From Sphingopyxis terrae subsp. terrae NBRC 15098 (GTDB lineage Bacteria > Pseudomonadota > Alphaproteobacteria > Sphingomonadales > Sphingomonadaceae), in NCBI RefSeq assembly GCF_001610975.1, contig NZ_CP013342.1, forward strand, positions 186,001 to 250,000: a stretch of DNA of 64,000 nt. The letters run 5' to 3'. Below are positions 16,825-23,907 of this stretch, piece after piece (the first letter of the stretch is position 1; the number at the start of each line of letters is the position of its first letter). Under the pieces are notes generated by a model. It worked only from the letters and a program-made list of their open reading frames with translations, was not told the DNA's origin and searched no databases. Both the position numbers and the translations under genes were made by a program.

Positions 16825-17930
16825 TGGGCCGCTTTCTCTTCTGGCCGTCGCGCCTCGCGCTGATCCTGTTCGGCATCGTCGCCTTCGCGCTCGCCGTTTA
16901 CGCGTCGGCAGCGCAGGCGCAGCAGATTTGCGCGGTCGACCTCAATGGCAATGGTGACGCCGACGACGCGGGCGAGACCGCTAGCTGCGTCGGGATGCAA
17001 GGTGGTAGCTGGCAGTGCCCGATCGAACGGGCATCGTGCGCGCCCGAGCCCGGCGGCGCGTCGTCCTGCCCGCTTGGTTCGCAATATGCGTGCGAGACGC
17101 TGGCGAGCGGCGGCGTGCCGAGTTGCTCGCCGAACGCCTGCATCGATACCGCGGCAAACCCGATCGAGGATGAACCCGTCGTCGACGATCCGGGCGCGCC
17201 CGCCGACGGCGAAGTCGACACCGACGGCAATTGTCTCGGGAACATCGAGATATTCGGCGGCCGCGCGCTGCGCTGCCGCCCAGCGGGCCTCAAGACAACC
17301 TTTTCCAACTGCTGCAAGGACAAGGGTAAGATCGTCAAGGACGGAATGGGCTCGTCGATCGCGTCGACGCAGACGAAGATCGCGATCGCCAAGGGCGTGT
17401 TCACCGGAGCCCAAGCCGCCTATGCCGCCTTCCAGGCGGGCGCGACGGCAAGCCAGGCGGCGAGCGCGGGCGCCAATGCGATCATTGTCGGCATCGATCC
17501 GACCTCGATCGCGATCAGCCTCGCGGTCAACGTCATGATCGAGTTCCTCCTCTCCTCCTGCGACCAGCAGGACATGGAGACGGGCATGCTACGCGGCTCG
17601 GGCATGTGCGTCGAGGTCGGCTCCTATTGCTCGTCGAAGATCCTCGGCATCTGCGTCCAGAAGTCGCGCAGCCATTGCTGCTTCAATACCAAGCTCGGCC
17701 GCATCATCCAGGAACAGGGCCGCCCGCAGCTGAAGTCGTTCGCGGATGGCTGGGGACCGGTGAAGACGCCGAACTGCCGCGGGTTCACGCCCGAAGAGTT
17801 CCAAGCGCTCGACTTCAGCCGAATGGACCTCTCCGAATATTATTCGGAAGTTCAGGCCCGCGCGCAGGCCGACATCCAGTCAGACATGAAGGATCGTATC
17901 GATGCCTATATGCAGGCCATCGGCCGCTAG
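16821..17930 (+). CDS. traN: TraN-type protein, C-terminal half
   Basis: 369 aa with its own signal peptide (LALILFGIVAFALAVYASAAQAQ). The C-terminal region has the TraN end motifs: CCKDKGKIVKDG, then SRSHCCFNTKLGRIIQEQG, and CRGFTPEEFQALDFSRMDLS. A short hydrophobic stretch rich in A and I lies in the middle. The protein overlaps the preceding half by four bases and the following trbC by 29 bases. A separate signal peptide argues for a genuine second polypeptide rather than a recent frameshift. Confidence 0.85.
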   Translation: MMGRFLFWPSRLALILFGIVAFALAVYASAAQAQQICAVDLNGNGDADDAGETASCVGMQGGSWQCPIERASCAPEPGGASSCPLGSQYACETLASGGVPSCSPNACIDTAANPIEDEPVVDDPGAPADGEVDTDGNCLGNIEIFGGRALRCRPAGLKTTFSNCCKDKGKIVKDGMGSSIASTQTKIAIAKGVFTGAQAAYAAFQAGATASQAASAGANAIIVGIDPTSIAISLAVNVMIEFLLSSCDQQDMETGMLRGSGMCVEVGSYCSSKILGICVQKSRSHCCFNTKLGRIIQEQGRPQLKSFADGWGPVKTPNCRGFTPEEFQALDFSRMDLSEYYSEVQARAQADIQSDMKDRIDAYMQAIGR

Positions 17931-18795
17931 GCGCCGCGCCGTACTCGCGGTGGCGCTCGCCGACGTAGCCGGCATCGCCGGCCTTGCCGCAGCGCAAATA
18001 TCGCCGGGCATCGACGACAACCCGTCGGCGCGCGAGAAGGTAGAACGCGAGGGCGAAGCGGCGATGGACCGGCTGAAGGGCGCGGTGTCGCGCCGCAAAG
18101 CCCAACAGCAAAACGGCCCATCTGACCTGCCGAAGCCGAGCGAGGTCGAACGCCGGCGCGCCTTCGAGGCGATGCGCGACCGTGCCAAGTCGCCAGCGAT
18201 GGAAGCCCGCGCCCGCGATGCGCTTGAGACCGGCAAAGACCGCTTCGCCGCAGAGCGCGAGGCGATGGCGAAGCGGCTCGGCCAGGCACTCGGGCTCGAA
18301 GCGCCCGAGATCAAGGCCGTCGCCGATGCCGGTCCGGCGCCGGCGGCGAAAGGCTGGGTGCCTGTGCTGTTCGTCTCCTCGTCGATGCCGTCGTCAACGC
18401 TGCGCACCTATGCAGCGCAGCTCGAGAAGGCACGCGGTGTCCTCGCGTTTCGCGGCATGCCGGGCGGGATGGCCAAGGTCGCGCCGATGGCGAAGCTCAC
18501 CGCCGAGATTCTCCGCCTCGATCCCGGCTGCGAGGGACCGGCATGCGTGATGCGCGACGTGCAGGTGATCGTCGACCCGCTGGTCTTTCGCCAGCACGGC
18601 GTCACCCGCGTGCCCGCGCTCGCCATGATCCCGGGCGATCCGGTGCTCCCCTATTGCGAGCGCGAGGAGGAAAGTCCGCGCGGGAGCCATATCGCTTACG
18701 GCGATGCCGCCCTTTCCGGTTTGCTCGAAGAAATTGCCCGCCTCGGCGGAAAAGAGGAGGTGCGCGATGCTCAGTCTCGCCTGGAAGGCCGGTAA
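17902..18795 (+). CDS. trbC: TrbC, F-type periplasmic pilus-assembly protein
   Basis: 297 aa. A signal segment (AVLAVALADVAGIAGLAAAQ) is followed by a charged alpha-helical region, then the TrbC_Ftype domain at about residues 150-270: VPVLFVSSSMPSSTLRTYAA, RGMPGGMAK, VQVIVDPLVFRQHGVTRVPA and AYGDAALSGLLEEIA. TrbC partners TraW in pilus extension. Its start lies 29 bases inside the previous gene and its end overlaps the peptidase gene, so the block is tightly packed. Confidence 0.9.
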   Translation: MPICRPSAARRRAVLAVALADVAGIAGLAAAQISPGIDDNPSAREKVEREGEAAMDRLKGAVSRRKAQQQNGPSDLPKPSEVERRRAFEAMRDRAKSPAMEARARDALETGKDRFAAEREAMAKRLGQALGLEAPEIKAVADAGPAPAAKGWVPVLFVSSSMPSSTLRTYAAQLEKARGVLAFRGMPGGMAKVAPMAKLTAEILRLDPGCEGPACVMRDVQVIVDPLVFRQHGVTRVPALAMIPGDPVLPYCEREEESPRGSHIAYGDAALSGLLEEIARLGGKEEVRDAQSRLEGR

Positions 18796-19366
18796 GCATC
18801 TGGCGATCGGTTTGAAGGGACTGCCGCGGCGCGCAGCCGTTGCGCTCGGCAGTCCGGGGCTCGGCGAGCCCGCGCGCCCCGACCGGCTCTGGAAGGCGAC
18901 GGCGATCGTTGTGCCACTCGGGCTTCTGACGTGCTGGGCGATGCAGCAAGCCATTCTCGTGATGTCGCCGTCGATCGACGCCTGGGCGGTGCGCGCGGCG
19001 CCGGGGCCGATCGAGAAGGGCGATTTCGTCCTGTTCATGCTCTCCCATCCGCTGGCCGGCCCCGAACCGGTCAAGGTGACCAAGCGCGCGCTTTGCATGC
19101 CCGGCGAGCGCATATCGCTGATCGAGAAACCGTCGACGATGGAGCCCCACGCCATGGACGGGTGGTATTATTGCGACGGCGTCCTGCTCGGCGTGACCAA
19201 GCCCTACGGGCGAAATGGCCAGCGGCTCGACTATTGGCGGCCCGATCACGGGCTGATCCCGCCGGGATTGATCTATGTCGGCTCGCTGCACCCGAGCGGG
19301 TTCGACAGCCGCTATTACGGACCGGTGCCGATCGCGCGCCTCACCCGCATGGAGAAGCTGCTGTGA
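18767..19366 (+). CDS. S26-family signal peptidase of the transfer operon
   Basis: 199 aa. One N-terminal transmembrane helix (TAIVVPLGLLTCWAMQQAI) is followed by the peptidase S26 domain: the SPS region near residue 68 supplies the likely nucleophile, and VKVTKRALCMPGERI the general-base lysine. The end IPPGLIYVGSLHPSGFDSRY is the usual box E. It is likely the leader peptidase for the pilin or other Tra precursors, as for TraF of RP4. A strong AAAGAGGAGG site lies before the ATG at 18767, inside the end of trbC. Confidence 0.85.
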   Translation: MLSLAWKAGKHLAIGLKGLPRRAAVALGSPGLGEPARPDRLWKATAIVVPLGLLTCWAMQQAILVMSPSIDAWAVRAAPGPIEKGDFVLFMLSHPLAGPEPVKVTKRALCMPGERISLIEKPSTMEPHAMDGWYYCDGVLLGVTKPYGRNGQRLDYWRPDHGLIPPGLIYVGSLHPSGFDSRYYGPVPIARLTRMEKLL

Positions 19367-20241
19367 TCCGCCCTGCCCTCCTCGCGGCGCTCATCACGGC
19401 CTTCCCCGCCGCCGCGCAGCCGACCTCACCCACCCGCGAACCGAAGCAGGGCTATTGGTGGTATCAGGCACCGCCGCCGGTCGAAGATGCGGATGCCGAG
19501 CCCGACGCGCTGATGAAGCCGGCGATACCGCCGATGGCGGAACTGGCGACATGGACGCCGCCCAAAATCCGCAAGCTGATCGAGCAGCAACGCGACTATG
19601 CAGCGACCGTGCTCACCGTCGACGCGGTCGCGGACTTCTGGCGGCTGCAGGACTTCGCGCGGCGCAAGGCACGTGCGTTCGCAGGCGTGACTCAGATCGC
19701 CTTGCTTCAGAACCCCGAACTCAATGCCAAGTCCGCCAACCCGATCGTCGGCGACGCGCGCGCGGCGATGGGTGCCGAGAAGGAAGCGGTTCGCCGCCGG
19801 TATCTCCGCGCCCACGCAAGCCAGTTCGCGCTCGTCATGTTCTCGCGGAATTCCTGTGGCTATTGCCGGGTGCAATGGCCGATCCTCGAACGGTTCCGCG
19901 AGGAGACGGGCTGGCAGGTCACACAGATGGATCTCGAGCGCCGACCGGAGCTCGGACAGCGCTTCGGCGTCGAGGTGACACCGACGACGATGGTGATCCG
20001 CCGCGACAGCTCGGCAAGGATGGTGATCGCGTCGGGTGTCGAATCCTATCCCAATCTCGCGCAGACCACATACCAGGCCGTGCGGCTGATGCTCGGCGAC
20101 ATTCGGCCCGAACAGTTCCTGACCGGCGCGGGCGAGGAAGATGGTTTCTTCGACGCACTCGGCAATGGGCCGGTTTCCGCGACCGATCCCCGTGTGTTGG
20201 GCGGCGACCTCGTCGGTGCGGGCTTGGAGCCGCGTCGATGA
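19363..20241 (+). CDS. traF: TraF, F-type thioredoxin-fold pilus-assembly protein
   Basis: 292 aa from a GTG that overlaps the peptidase stop (GTGA). A signal peptide (ALLAALITAFPAAAQ) is followed by the TraF N-terminal part (GYWWYQAPPP, WTPPKIRKLIEQQRDYA) and a thioredoxin fold with CGYC at 165-168 (FSRNSCGYCRVQWPIL) and a cis-Pro loop (VEVTPTTMVI). Many F TraF proteins have lost this CXXC, so the retained redox site suggests activity here. The frame is open far upstream, but that part is antisense-like. Confidence 0.92.
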   Translation: MIRPALLAALITAFPAAAQPTSPTREPKQGYWWYQAPPPVEDADAEPDALMKPAIPPMAELATWTPPKIRKLIEQQRDYAATVLTVDAVADFWRLQDFARRKARAFAGVTQIALLQNPELNAKSANPIVGDARAAMGAEKEAVRRRYLRAHASQFALVMFSRNSCGYCRVQWPILERFREETGWQVTQMDLERRPELGQRFGVEVTPTTMVIRRDSSARMVIASGVESYPNLAQTTYQAVRLMLGDIRPEQFLTGAGEEDGFFDALGNGPVSATDPRVLGGDLVGAGLEPRR

Positions 20242-20276
20242 CAGCGTCTATTGCCGAGCAGCGCAGCGCAGTTGGA

Positions 20277-20687
20277 TCAAGCTTTCGATTGATCGGGGTT
20301 CATCGCAGATTGCCCATGCTTTGCCAGAAGGCCAACAGCGCCTCGATCGAAGCTCACGAAGGTCTCGCCTCCCAGCCATTGGCCATCGTGGGCGATGACC
20401 CCATCAGCGAAGTCTCCACCTTGCTCCAGTATTGCAAGCCCCGCTTCAACAGCCTGTCGGTCCGCTGCGACATTGCCGGCGTCGATAAGCAATCTGACCG
20501 ATGCAGCGACCCTTGCCGCCTCATAGCGATACACTTTTCTGAGCACCCAGCAGAACTCGCACAAGGCCGGAAGCGTCACAGCAACAAGTTCTGCTTCCTT
20601 CAGGAGCTTTTTTGCCAAGGGGCTTTGAACGGGATCGTCCAGCGTTGCGGATCGGACGAGGATATTGGTGTCGGCAGTAATTTTCAC
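20277..20687 (-). CDS. vapC: VapC-type PIN-domain toxin, inserted against the tra operon
   Basis: 136 aa. It begins MKITADTNILVRSATLDDP with the first PIN aspartate, then has the conserved LCEFCWVL glutamate region and GVIAHDGQWLGGETFVSFDR with the distal acidic residues. PIN toxins of the VapC type cut RNA, often initiator tRNA. The start overlaps the antitoxin stop (ATGA). The pair is on the minus strand between traF and the following thioredoxin-like gene, so it was inserted into the transfer operon. Confidence 0.88.
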   Translation of the reverse strand: MKITADTNILVRSATLDDPVQSPLAKKLLKEAELVAVTLPALCEFCWVLRKVYRYEAARVAASVRLLIDAGNVAADRQAVEAGLAILEQGGDFADGVIAHDGQWLGGETFVSFDRGAVGLLAKHGQSAMNPDQSKA

Positions 20688-20935
20688 AGCTGTCCGGCCC
20701 AGCCCTTTTCAATGGCCTCATTCATCTCCTCGATCGAGATGGGCCGCTGGCCTTCCCGCTTGAGTGACCCGAAGAAATCCTCAATCTTTCCGGAAGGCCT
20801 GATGGCCCGAATCTTGATTTCACCGCCGGGGAGTTTGTCAAAGCTGATCTTGTCGCCTGGATGGACGCCGAGATGCCTGAGCAATTCCTTCCGCAGCGTG
20901 ACCTGCCCTTTCGCGGTAATGGTAACAGCGTTCAT
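20684..20935 (-). CDS. AbrB/MazE-type antitoxin of the VapC pair
   Basis: 83 aa. The SpoVT-AbrB DNA-binding swapped hairpin is at residues 1-45 (MNAVTITAKGQVTLRKELLR, HLGVHPGDKISFD), followed by the toxin-binding tail ending EEMNEAIEKGWAGQL. I chose the ATG at 20935, with AAAGGA upstream. The antitoxin neutralises the adjacent PIN toxin and normally represses its own promoter, which must lie between 20936 and about 20999. Confidence 0.88.
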   Translation of the reverse strand: MNAVTITAKGQVTLRKELLRHLGVHPGDKISFDKLPGGEIKIRAIRPSGKIEDFFGSLKREGQRPISIEEMNEAIEKGWAGQL

Positions 20936-20999
20936 GTGGCGAGTCCTTTCAATAGCACAAGGTAAGAGCAAATCCCCTTACCTGCAAGGCGAGTTCAGT

Positions 21000-21560
21000 A
21001 TGTTGGCGCGATGTGCAAGCGCGCTGAGCATGAGCATCCTAGTCATTTCGCCCGGCATGGCGCAGACTGTCAGCCGCGAGGATGCAGCGCGCGCCGCGAT
21101 CCATCCGGTCGGAACAACTGCGGCGATGAACCACTGGCTCTCGCGCGTTCCGGTGACGCGCGCTTTCCCGCCGGACTTTACCGAGGAACTGCGCGGACGC
21201 AGTTCGGCCTTCGTCGTCGAGATGAGCACCGCGCCCGGCTGCGTTCCCTGCGCCGATCTCTGGACCAAGCTCGGAAGTCTGGGAAGGCGATATGGCTGGC
21301 AGGTCCGCGCCATTTCCGCGCAGGAAGCGATGCTGCGATCGGGCCGGCTCGGCTTGCCCTGGATCGGGCATCCGGTCGCATGGGTGCGTCCGATGAACGA
21401 TACGAACCGGATCATTCCAATCGCCGTCGGGACCGATCATGCGCCCAATTTAGCGCGCAACCTCTATCTCGCCGCGAAGATGCTGACGGGCGTTCGCCCA
21501 GCGGTAGGCGTCCGCGCACTCTCGAAATTCACTGGAATCGTTGGGGGCCCGTCGCGATAA
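21000..21560 (+). CDS. Thioredoxin-like conjugal transfer protein (second TraF-like gene)
   Basis: 186 aa. A signal peptide (ASALSMSILVISPGMAQ) is followed by a thioredoxin-like domain with CVPC at 81-84 (STAPGCVPCADLW) and a WIGHPVAWV loop that replaces the usual cis-Pro region. The end resembles the C-terminus of TraF (ARNLYLAAKMLTGVRP). It is the next member of the tra operon after the vapC insertion. The true ancestral start may have been the ATG at 20238 (ATGA overlap with traF), now separated by the toxin module. Confidence 0.75.
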   Translation: MLARCASALSMSILVISPGMAQTVSREDAARAAIHPVGTTAAMNHWLSRVPVTRAFPPDFTEELRGRSSAFVVEMSTAPGCVPCADLWTKLGSLGRRYGWQVRAISAQEAMLRSGRLGLPWIGHPVAWVRPMNDTNRIIPIAVGTDHAPNLARNLYLAAKMLTGVRPAVGVRALSKFTGIVGGPSR

Positions 21561-21695
21561 GCCGGACGGAACTTTCTTAGCTCTGGCGCGGAATCTGCTT
21601 GAAACATCAAAGCCATGATGCATGCTTCATAAGCTGAATCTGGTCTTGTCATTATTGCCTCGCGTCGGGCGTAGGACGCGACCTGAGCGAGATTC

Positions 21696-21724
21696 TTGTT
21701 TTGATAACCGCTCGCGACTATATG
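21696..21724 (+). promoter_or_regulatory. Candidate sigma70-type promoter of the 91-aa/AbiEii pair
   Basis: TTGTTT, 17 bases, TATATG. The spacing is ideal and both hexamers are close to consensus. It ends 28 bases before the ATG at 21753. The local sequence (21561-21752) is much richer in A and T than the tra genes, as expected of an imported cassette with its own promoter. Confidence 0.4.
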
Positions 21725-21752
21725 AAAACAACGATCCAAACAGGATCGTGTT

Positions 21753-22028
21753 ATGAGTGGAATGATGGCAAACGCTGTAACTCAAGTGCTGACGACGGTG
21801 AACGCCCCTTATGGGGCGGCCGTTTCCGCACATCAGCTTGCTGCCATGATCGTCGACTTGAAGAGCGCGATTGACTGCAACGCGCCGGTTTTCGCTTTCT
21901 TCTCCGAAGTGCCGCTGAACGTCCAGGAACAGTTCATGGCAGCGATGGGCGTAGACGCAAGTCAAGCGAGCCAAGTCGCCGATAAAATCTCCGAACTTTC
22001 GGGCTACACGCTACCGCTGGCGGCCTGA
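21753..22028 (+). CDS. Unrecognised 91-aa protein paired with an AbiEii-like toxin
   Basis: 91 aa (or 87 from the Met at 21765). The sequence is mildly hydrophobic and helical (AAVSAHQLAAMIVDLKSAID, QEQFMAAMGVDASQASQVAD) with no HTH, zinc or nuclease motif that I can see. It ends four bases before the GTG of the AbiEii-like gene, so the two form one unit and this is the natural candidate for the cognate antitoxin. Known AbiEi antitoxins are larger winged-helix proteins and this one is not similar. Confidence 0.7.
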   Translation: MSGMMANAVTQVLTTVNAPYGAAVSAHQLAAMIVDLKSAIDCNAPVFAFFSEVPLNVQEQFMAAMGVDASQASQVADKISELSGYTLPLAA

Positions 22029-22032
22029 CGCC

Positions 22033-22749
22033 GTGTCTGCAAAGCGGCCGAGCGAATGGCCGGTCCTTTTCAATCTCGCCGTAGATATTCTTGACCATTT
22101 CAGGAAGGCGAACGGCTTCGCGCCTCAGTGGAGCTTCGGCGGCGGAACCGCACTGATGCTGCAGATCGATCATCGTGAAAGTCACGACATCGACCTGTTT
22201 CTGGACGATCCACAAATCCTCCCATTTCTCAATCCGGAAACGCAAGGCATCAAACTCGATCACGCTCCTGACAGCTATCAGGCAGGCACCGATATGCTGA
22301 AGCTTGCTTATCACGATCTGGGCGAAATTGATTTCATCTGCTGCGACAGCATCATTCCAGATCCAACACGAGCGCACGACGTTCAAGGTCACGCCATCGC
22401 GCTTGAAACGCCAGCGGAAATCATCGCTAAAAAGGTCTTCTATCGCGGTTGGAGTTTCCAGCCGCGCGATATGTTCGACCTTGCAGCGGTCGCCGAGCAT
22501 TTTGGACCCGACTATGTAGTCGGGGCTATTGAGCATTGCGGCCGCGCGAGGTGCGAAACGGCTCTGGCAGTCATCAACAAAACGAATCCCGCCTATGTTG
22601 AAGGGATTATTGGCCAGCTCATGCTTCGCGAAAAGACGCGCAATCTCGTTGCCCACTCCCGAGAAATCAGTCGAGACCTGATCGGACGAGCTTCAGCGAA
22701 ACAGCCTATCCTGAATCCGGATACCCGGCCGCATGAGTCCGACCGGTGA
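22033..22749 (+). CDS. AbiEii/AbiGii-family nucleotidyltransferase toxin
   Basis: 238 aa from a GTG. The nucleotidyltransferase motif is intact: WSFGGGTALMLQ followed by ESHDIDLFLDD (the two catalytic aspartates), then a conserved region ALETPAEIIAKKVFYRG. AbiEii enzymes are GTP-dependent nucleotidyltransferases acting in abortive infection and plasmid maintenance. The last fifteen or so residues (around NPDTRPHESDR) are translated from a fragment related to the thioredoxin-like tra gene, so the C-terminus was fused on at the insertion point. Confidence 0.82.
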   Translation: MSAKRPSEWPVLFNLAVDILDHFRKANGFAPQWSFGGGTALMLQIDHRESHDIDLFLDDPQILPFLNPETQGIKLDHAPDSYQAGTDMLKLAYHDLGEIDFICCDSIIPDPTRAHDVQGHAIALETPAEIIAKKVFYRGWSFQPRDMFDLAAVAEHFGPDYVVGAIEHCGRARCETALAVINKTNPAYVEGIIGQLMLREKTRNLVAHSREISRDLIGRASAKQPILNPDTRPHESDR

Positions 22750-22905
22750 ACGATACGAACCGGATCATTCCGATTGCCGTTGGCACCGAATCATGCGCCC
22801 AATATCGCGCGCAATTTATATCTCGCCGTAAAGATACTGACCGGCATGCGCCCTGCAAGCCGGGGTCCGGGCGTTTTCGAAATTCACGGGAATTGTTGCT
22901 CAAGG
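22706..22905 (+). pseudogene. Diverged fragment of the thioredoxin-like tra gene (3' end)
   Basis: This stretch repeats 21355-21550 with many substitutions. Shared runs include GAACGATACGAACCGGATCA and ATCATGCGCCCAAT. One extra base (CGAATCATG against CGATCATG) shifts the frame, so it does not encode a product. It lies directly behind the AbiEii-like gene, so the cassette is bracketed by an intact 3' end and a diverged second copy of that 3' end. Confidence 0.75.
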
Positions 22906-23005
22906 GCCGGACATCTCACCGCAACGCCGAGCAAAGCCATAACTTCGAGCTTATTCCGGTTGGATATCCGTTCAGGGCGAAGAAGCGAAATCGAGCAACG
23001 ACTTA

Positions 23006-23046
23006 TCCCTGCAAATCTGGAGCTACGATCCAGATTTGCAGGGATC
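23006..23046. repeat. Perfect 16-bp inverted repeat downstream of vapC
   Basis: ATCCCTGCAAATCTGG, nine bases, CCAGATTTGCAGGGAT. It ends four bases beyond the vapC stop (minus strand). No T tract follows on either side, so it is not a standard intrinsic terminator, although it would fold strongly and could stop transcripts or protect the 3' end. It could equally be a remnant recombination end. The flanking 22906-23005 holds nothing else I can support. Confidence 0.6.
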
Positions 23047-23049
23047 ACA

Positions 23050-23457
23050 TCATCGGCGTGCGTCCGACATGGCCGACGAGAGTCCGAGATGTTCCACGAA
23101 AGGATCAAAATCGCGGTCGCTGTAGAGCAGTGCTAACCCGTCTTCTATGCAACGGGTGGCGATAAGCGTATCGATGGTCTTGCGAATAGTGGCCCCTTTG
23201 CCGCGTAGTGCCCGAAAGTTTCGGGCCGCCTGGATCGCGATATCGCGACCTCCGATATCGATCTGGTCGAGAGACCCCATCAATCTCAGCCCGACGTTGA
23301 AGTCGCGGTCGCTGGTGAAACCCTGCAGGACTTCAGCCAGAATGATGTCGCCGGTCAGCAGTGGCTCGGCGCCTAGCAATGCGTCTAATCGTTCCGTCTG
23401 CGGTGTGGCATCGCCCCGGAAATAATCGATCCAGACGCTGGAATCGACGAGGATCAC
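23050..23457 (-). CDS. vapC: VapC PIN-domain ribonuclease toxin
   Basis: 135 aa. It begins MILVDSSVWIDYFRGDATPQ (first PIN aspartate), then GDIILAEVLQGF (glutamate), TIDTLIATRCIEDGLALLYS and DRDFDPFVEHLGL with the distal acidic residues. This is the standard VapC layout and length. It overlaps the VapB stop by four bases. It sits against the direction of the tra operon, between the thioredoxin-like gene and traH. Confidence 0.92.
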   Translation of the reverse strand: MILVDSSVWIDYFRGDATPQTERLDALLGAEPLLTGDIILAEVLQGFTSDRDFNVGLRLMGSLDQIDIGGRDIAIQAARNFRALRGKGATIRKTIDTLIATRCIEDGLALLYSDRDFDPFVEHLGLSSAMSDARR

Positions 23458-23648
23458 CCGTCGGTTCTCATGGCATCAAGATCGCCCGTCCAAGCGAGCT
23501 TACCCCGAAACTTCCGAATCTCGTCCTGTTTGCGAAGCCGAAGCAACGTCCGCAAGCCGAGCTCAACGGCCTCACGCTTTGTCTTGAGGCCCGTTGCCCG
23601 GAGAGCTTCGCTCATAAGATTATCGTCGATGACGATGTTGGTCCGCAT
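23454..23648 (-). CDS. vapB: VapB antitoxin
   Basis: 64 aa, starting MRTNIVIDDNLMSEALRATG and continuing KTKREAVELGLRTLLRLRKQ, the ribbon-helix-helix VapB family, with a tail ending LAWTGDLDAMRTDG that would embrace the toxin. AAAGGA lies just upstream of the start. The gene is coupled to vapC by an ATGA overlap. Confidence 0.92.
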   Translation of the reverse strand: MRTNIVIDDNLMSEALRATGLKTKREAVELGLRTLLRLRKQDEIRKFRGKLAWTGDLDAMRTDG

Positions 23649-23649
23649 G

Positions 23650-23679
23650 ATGTGTATCCTTTTCTTAGATCATACACAT
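23650..23679. promoter_or_regulatory. Inverted repeat upstream of vapB, candidate VapBC operator
   Basis: ATGTGTAT, 14 bases, ATACACAT: a perfect 8-bp dyad immediately before the vapB start. A TATGAT hexamer lies in the right half on the minus strand. VapBC complexes normally bind such dyads for autoregulation. Between here and traH (23680-23907) I see no gene. Confidence 0.5.
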
Positions 23680-23907
23680 ACGAACCTTTGAAAGCGTTTG
23701 CAATCCATCACGGCATCTTGCCGACCCTGAAACATGGGACGAGGCGATGATCGACATGGCAGTGGCCCATTTCGCGTGGGACATATTGGCGGAAGGACCT
23801 TGCCTCTGAGAGGCGCGTACGTGCCTCTGCCCTTGTCGCGAGAGGTCAACACAAGCGACCCTGAGCGGGTTCAGCCTGCCACATCCCGCCCCTGAGAAAG
23901 AACGCTG

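Noticed and set aside
19275..20237. Long plus-strand frame over the peptidase and traF genes, continuing to 21560
   Set aside because: It is out of frame with the well-supported traF and S26 genes and rich in R and A; only the part from 21000 is protein-like.
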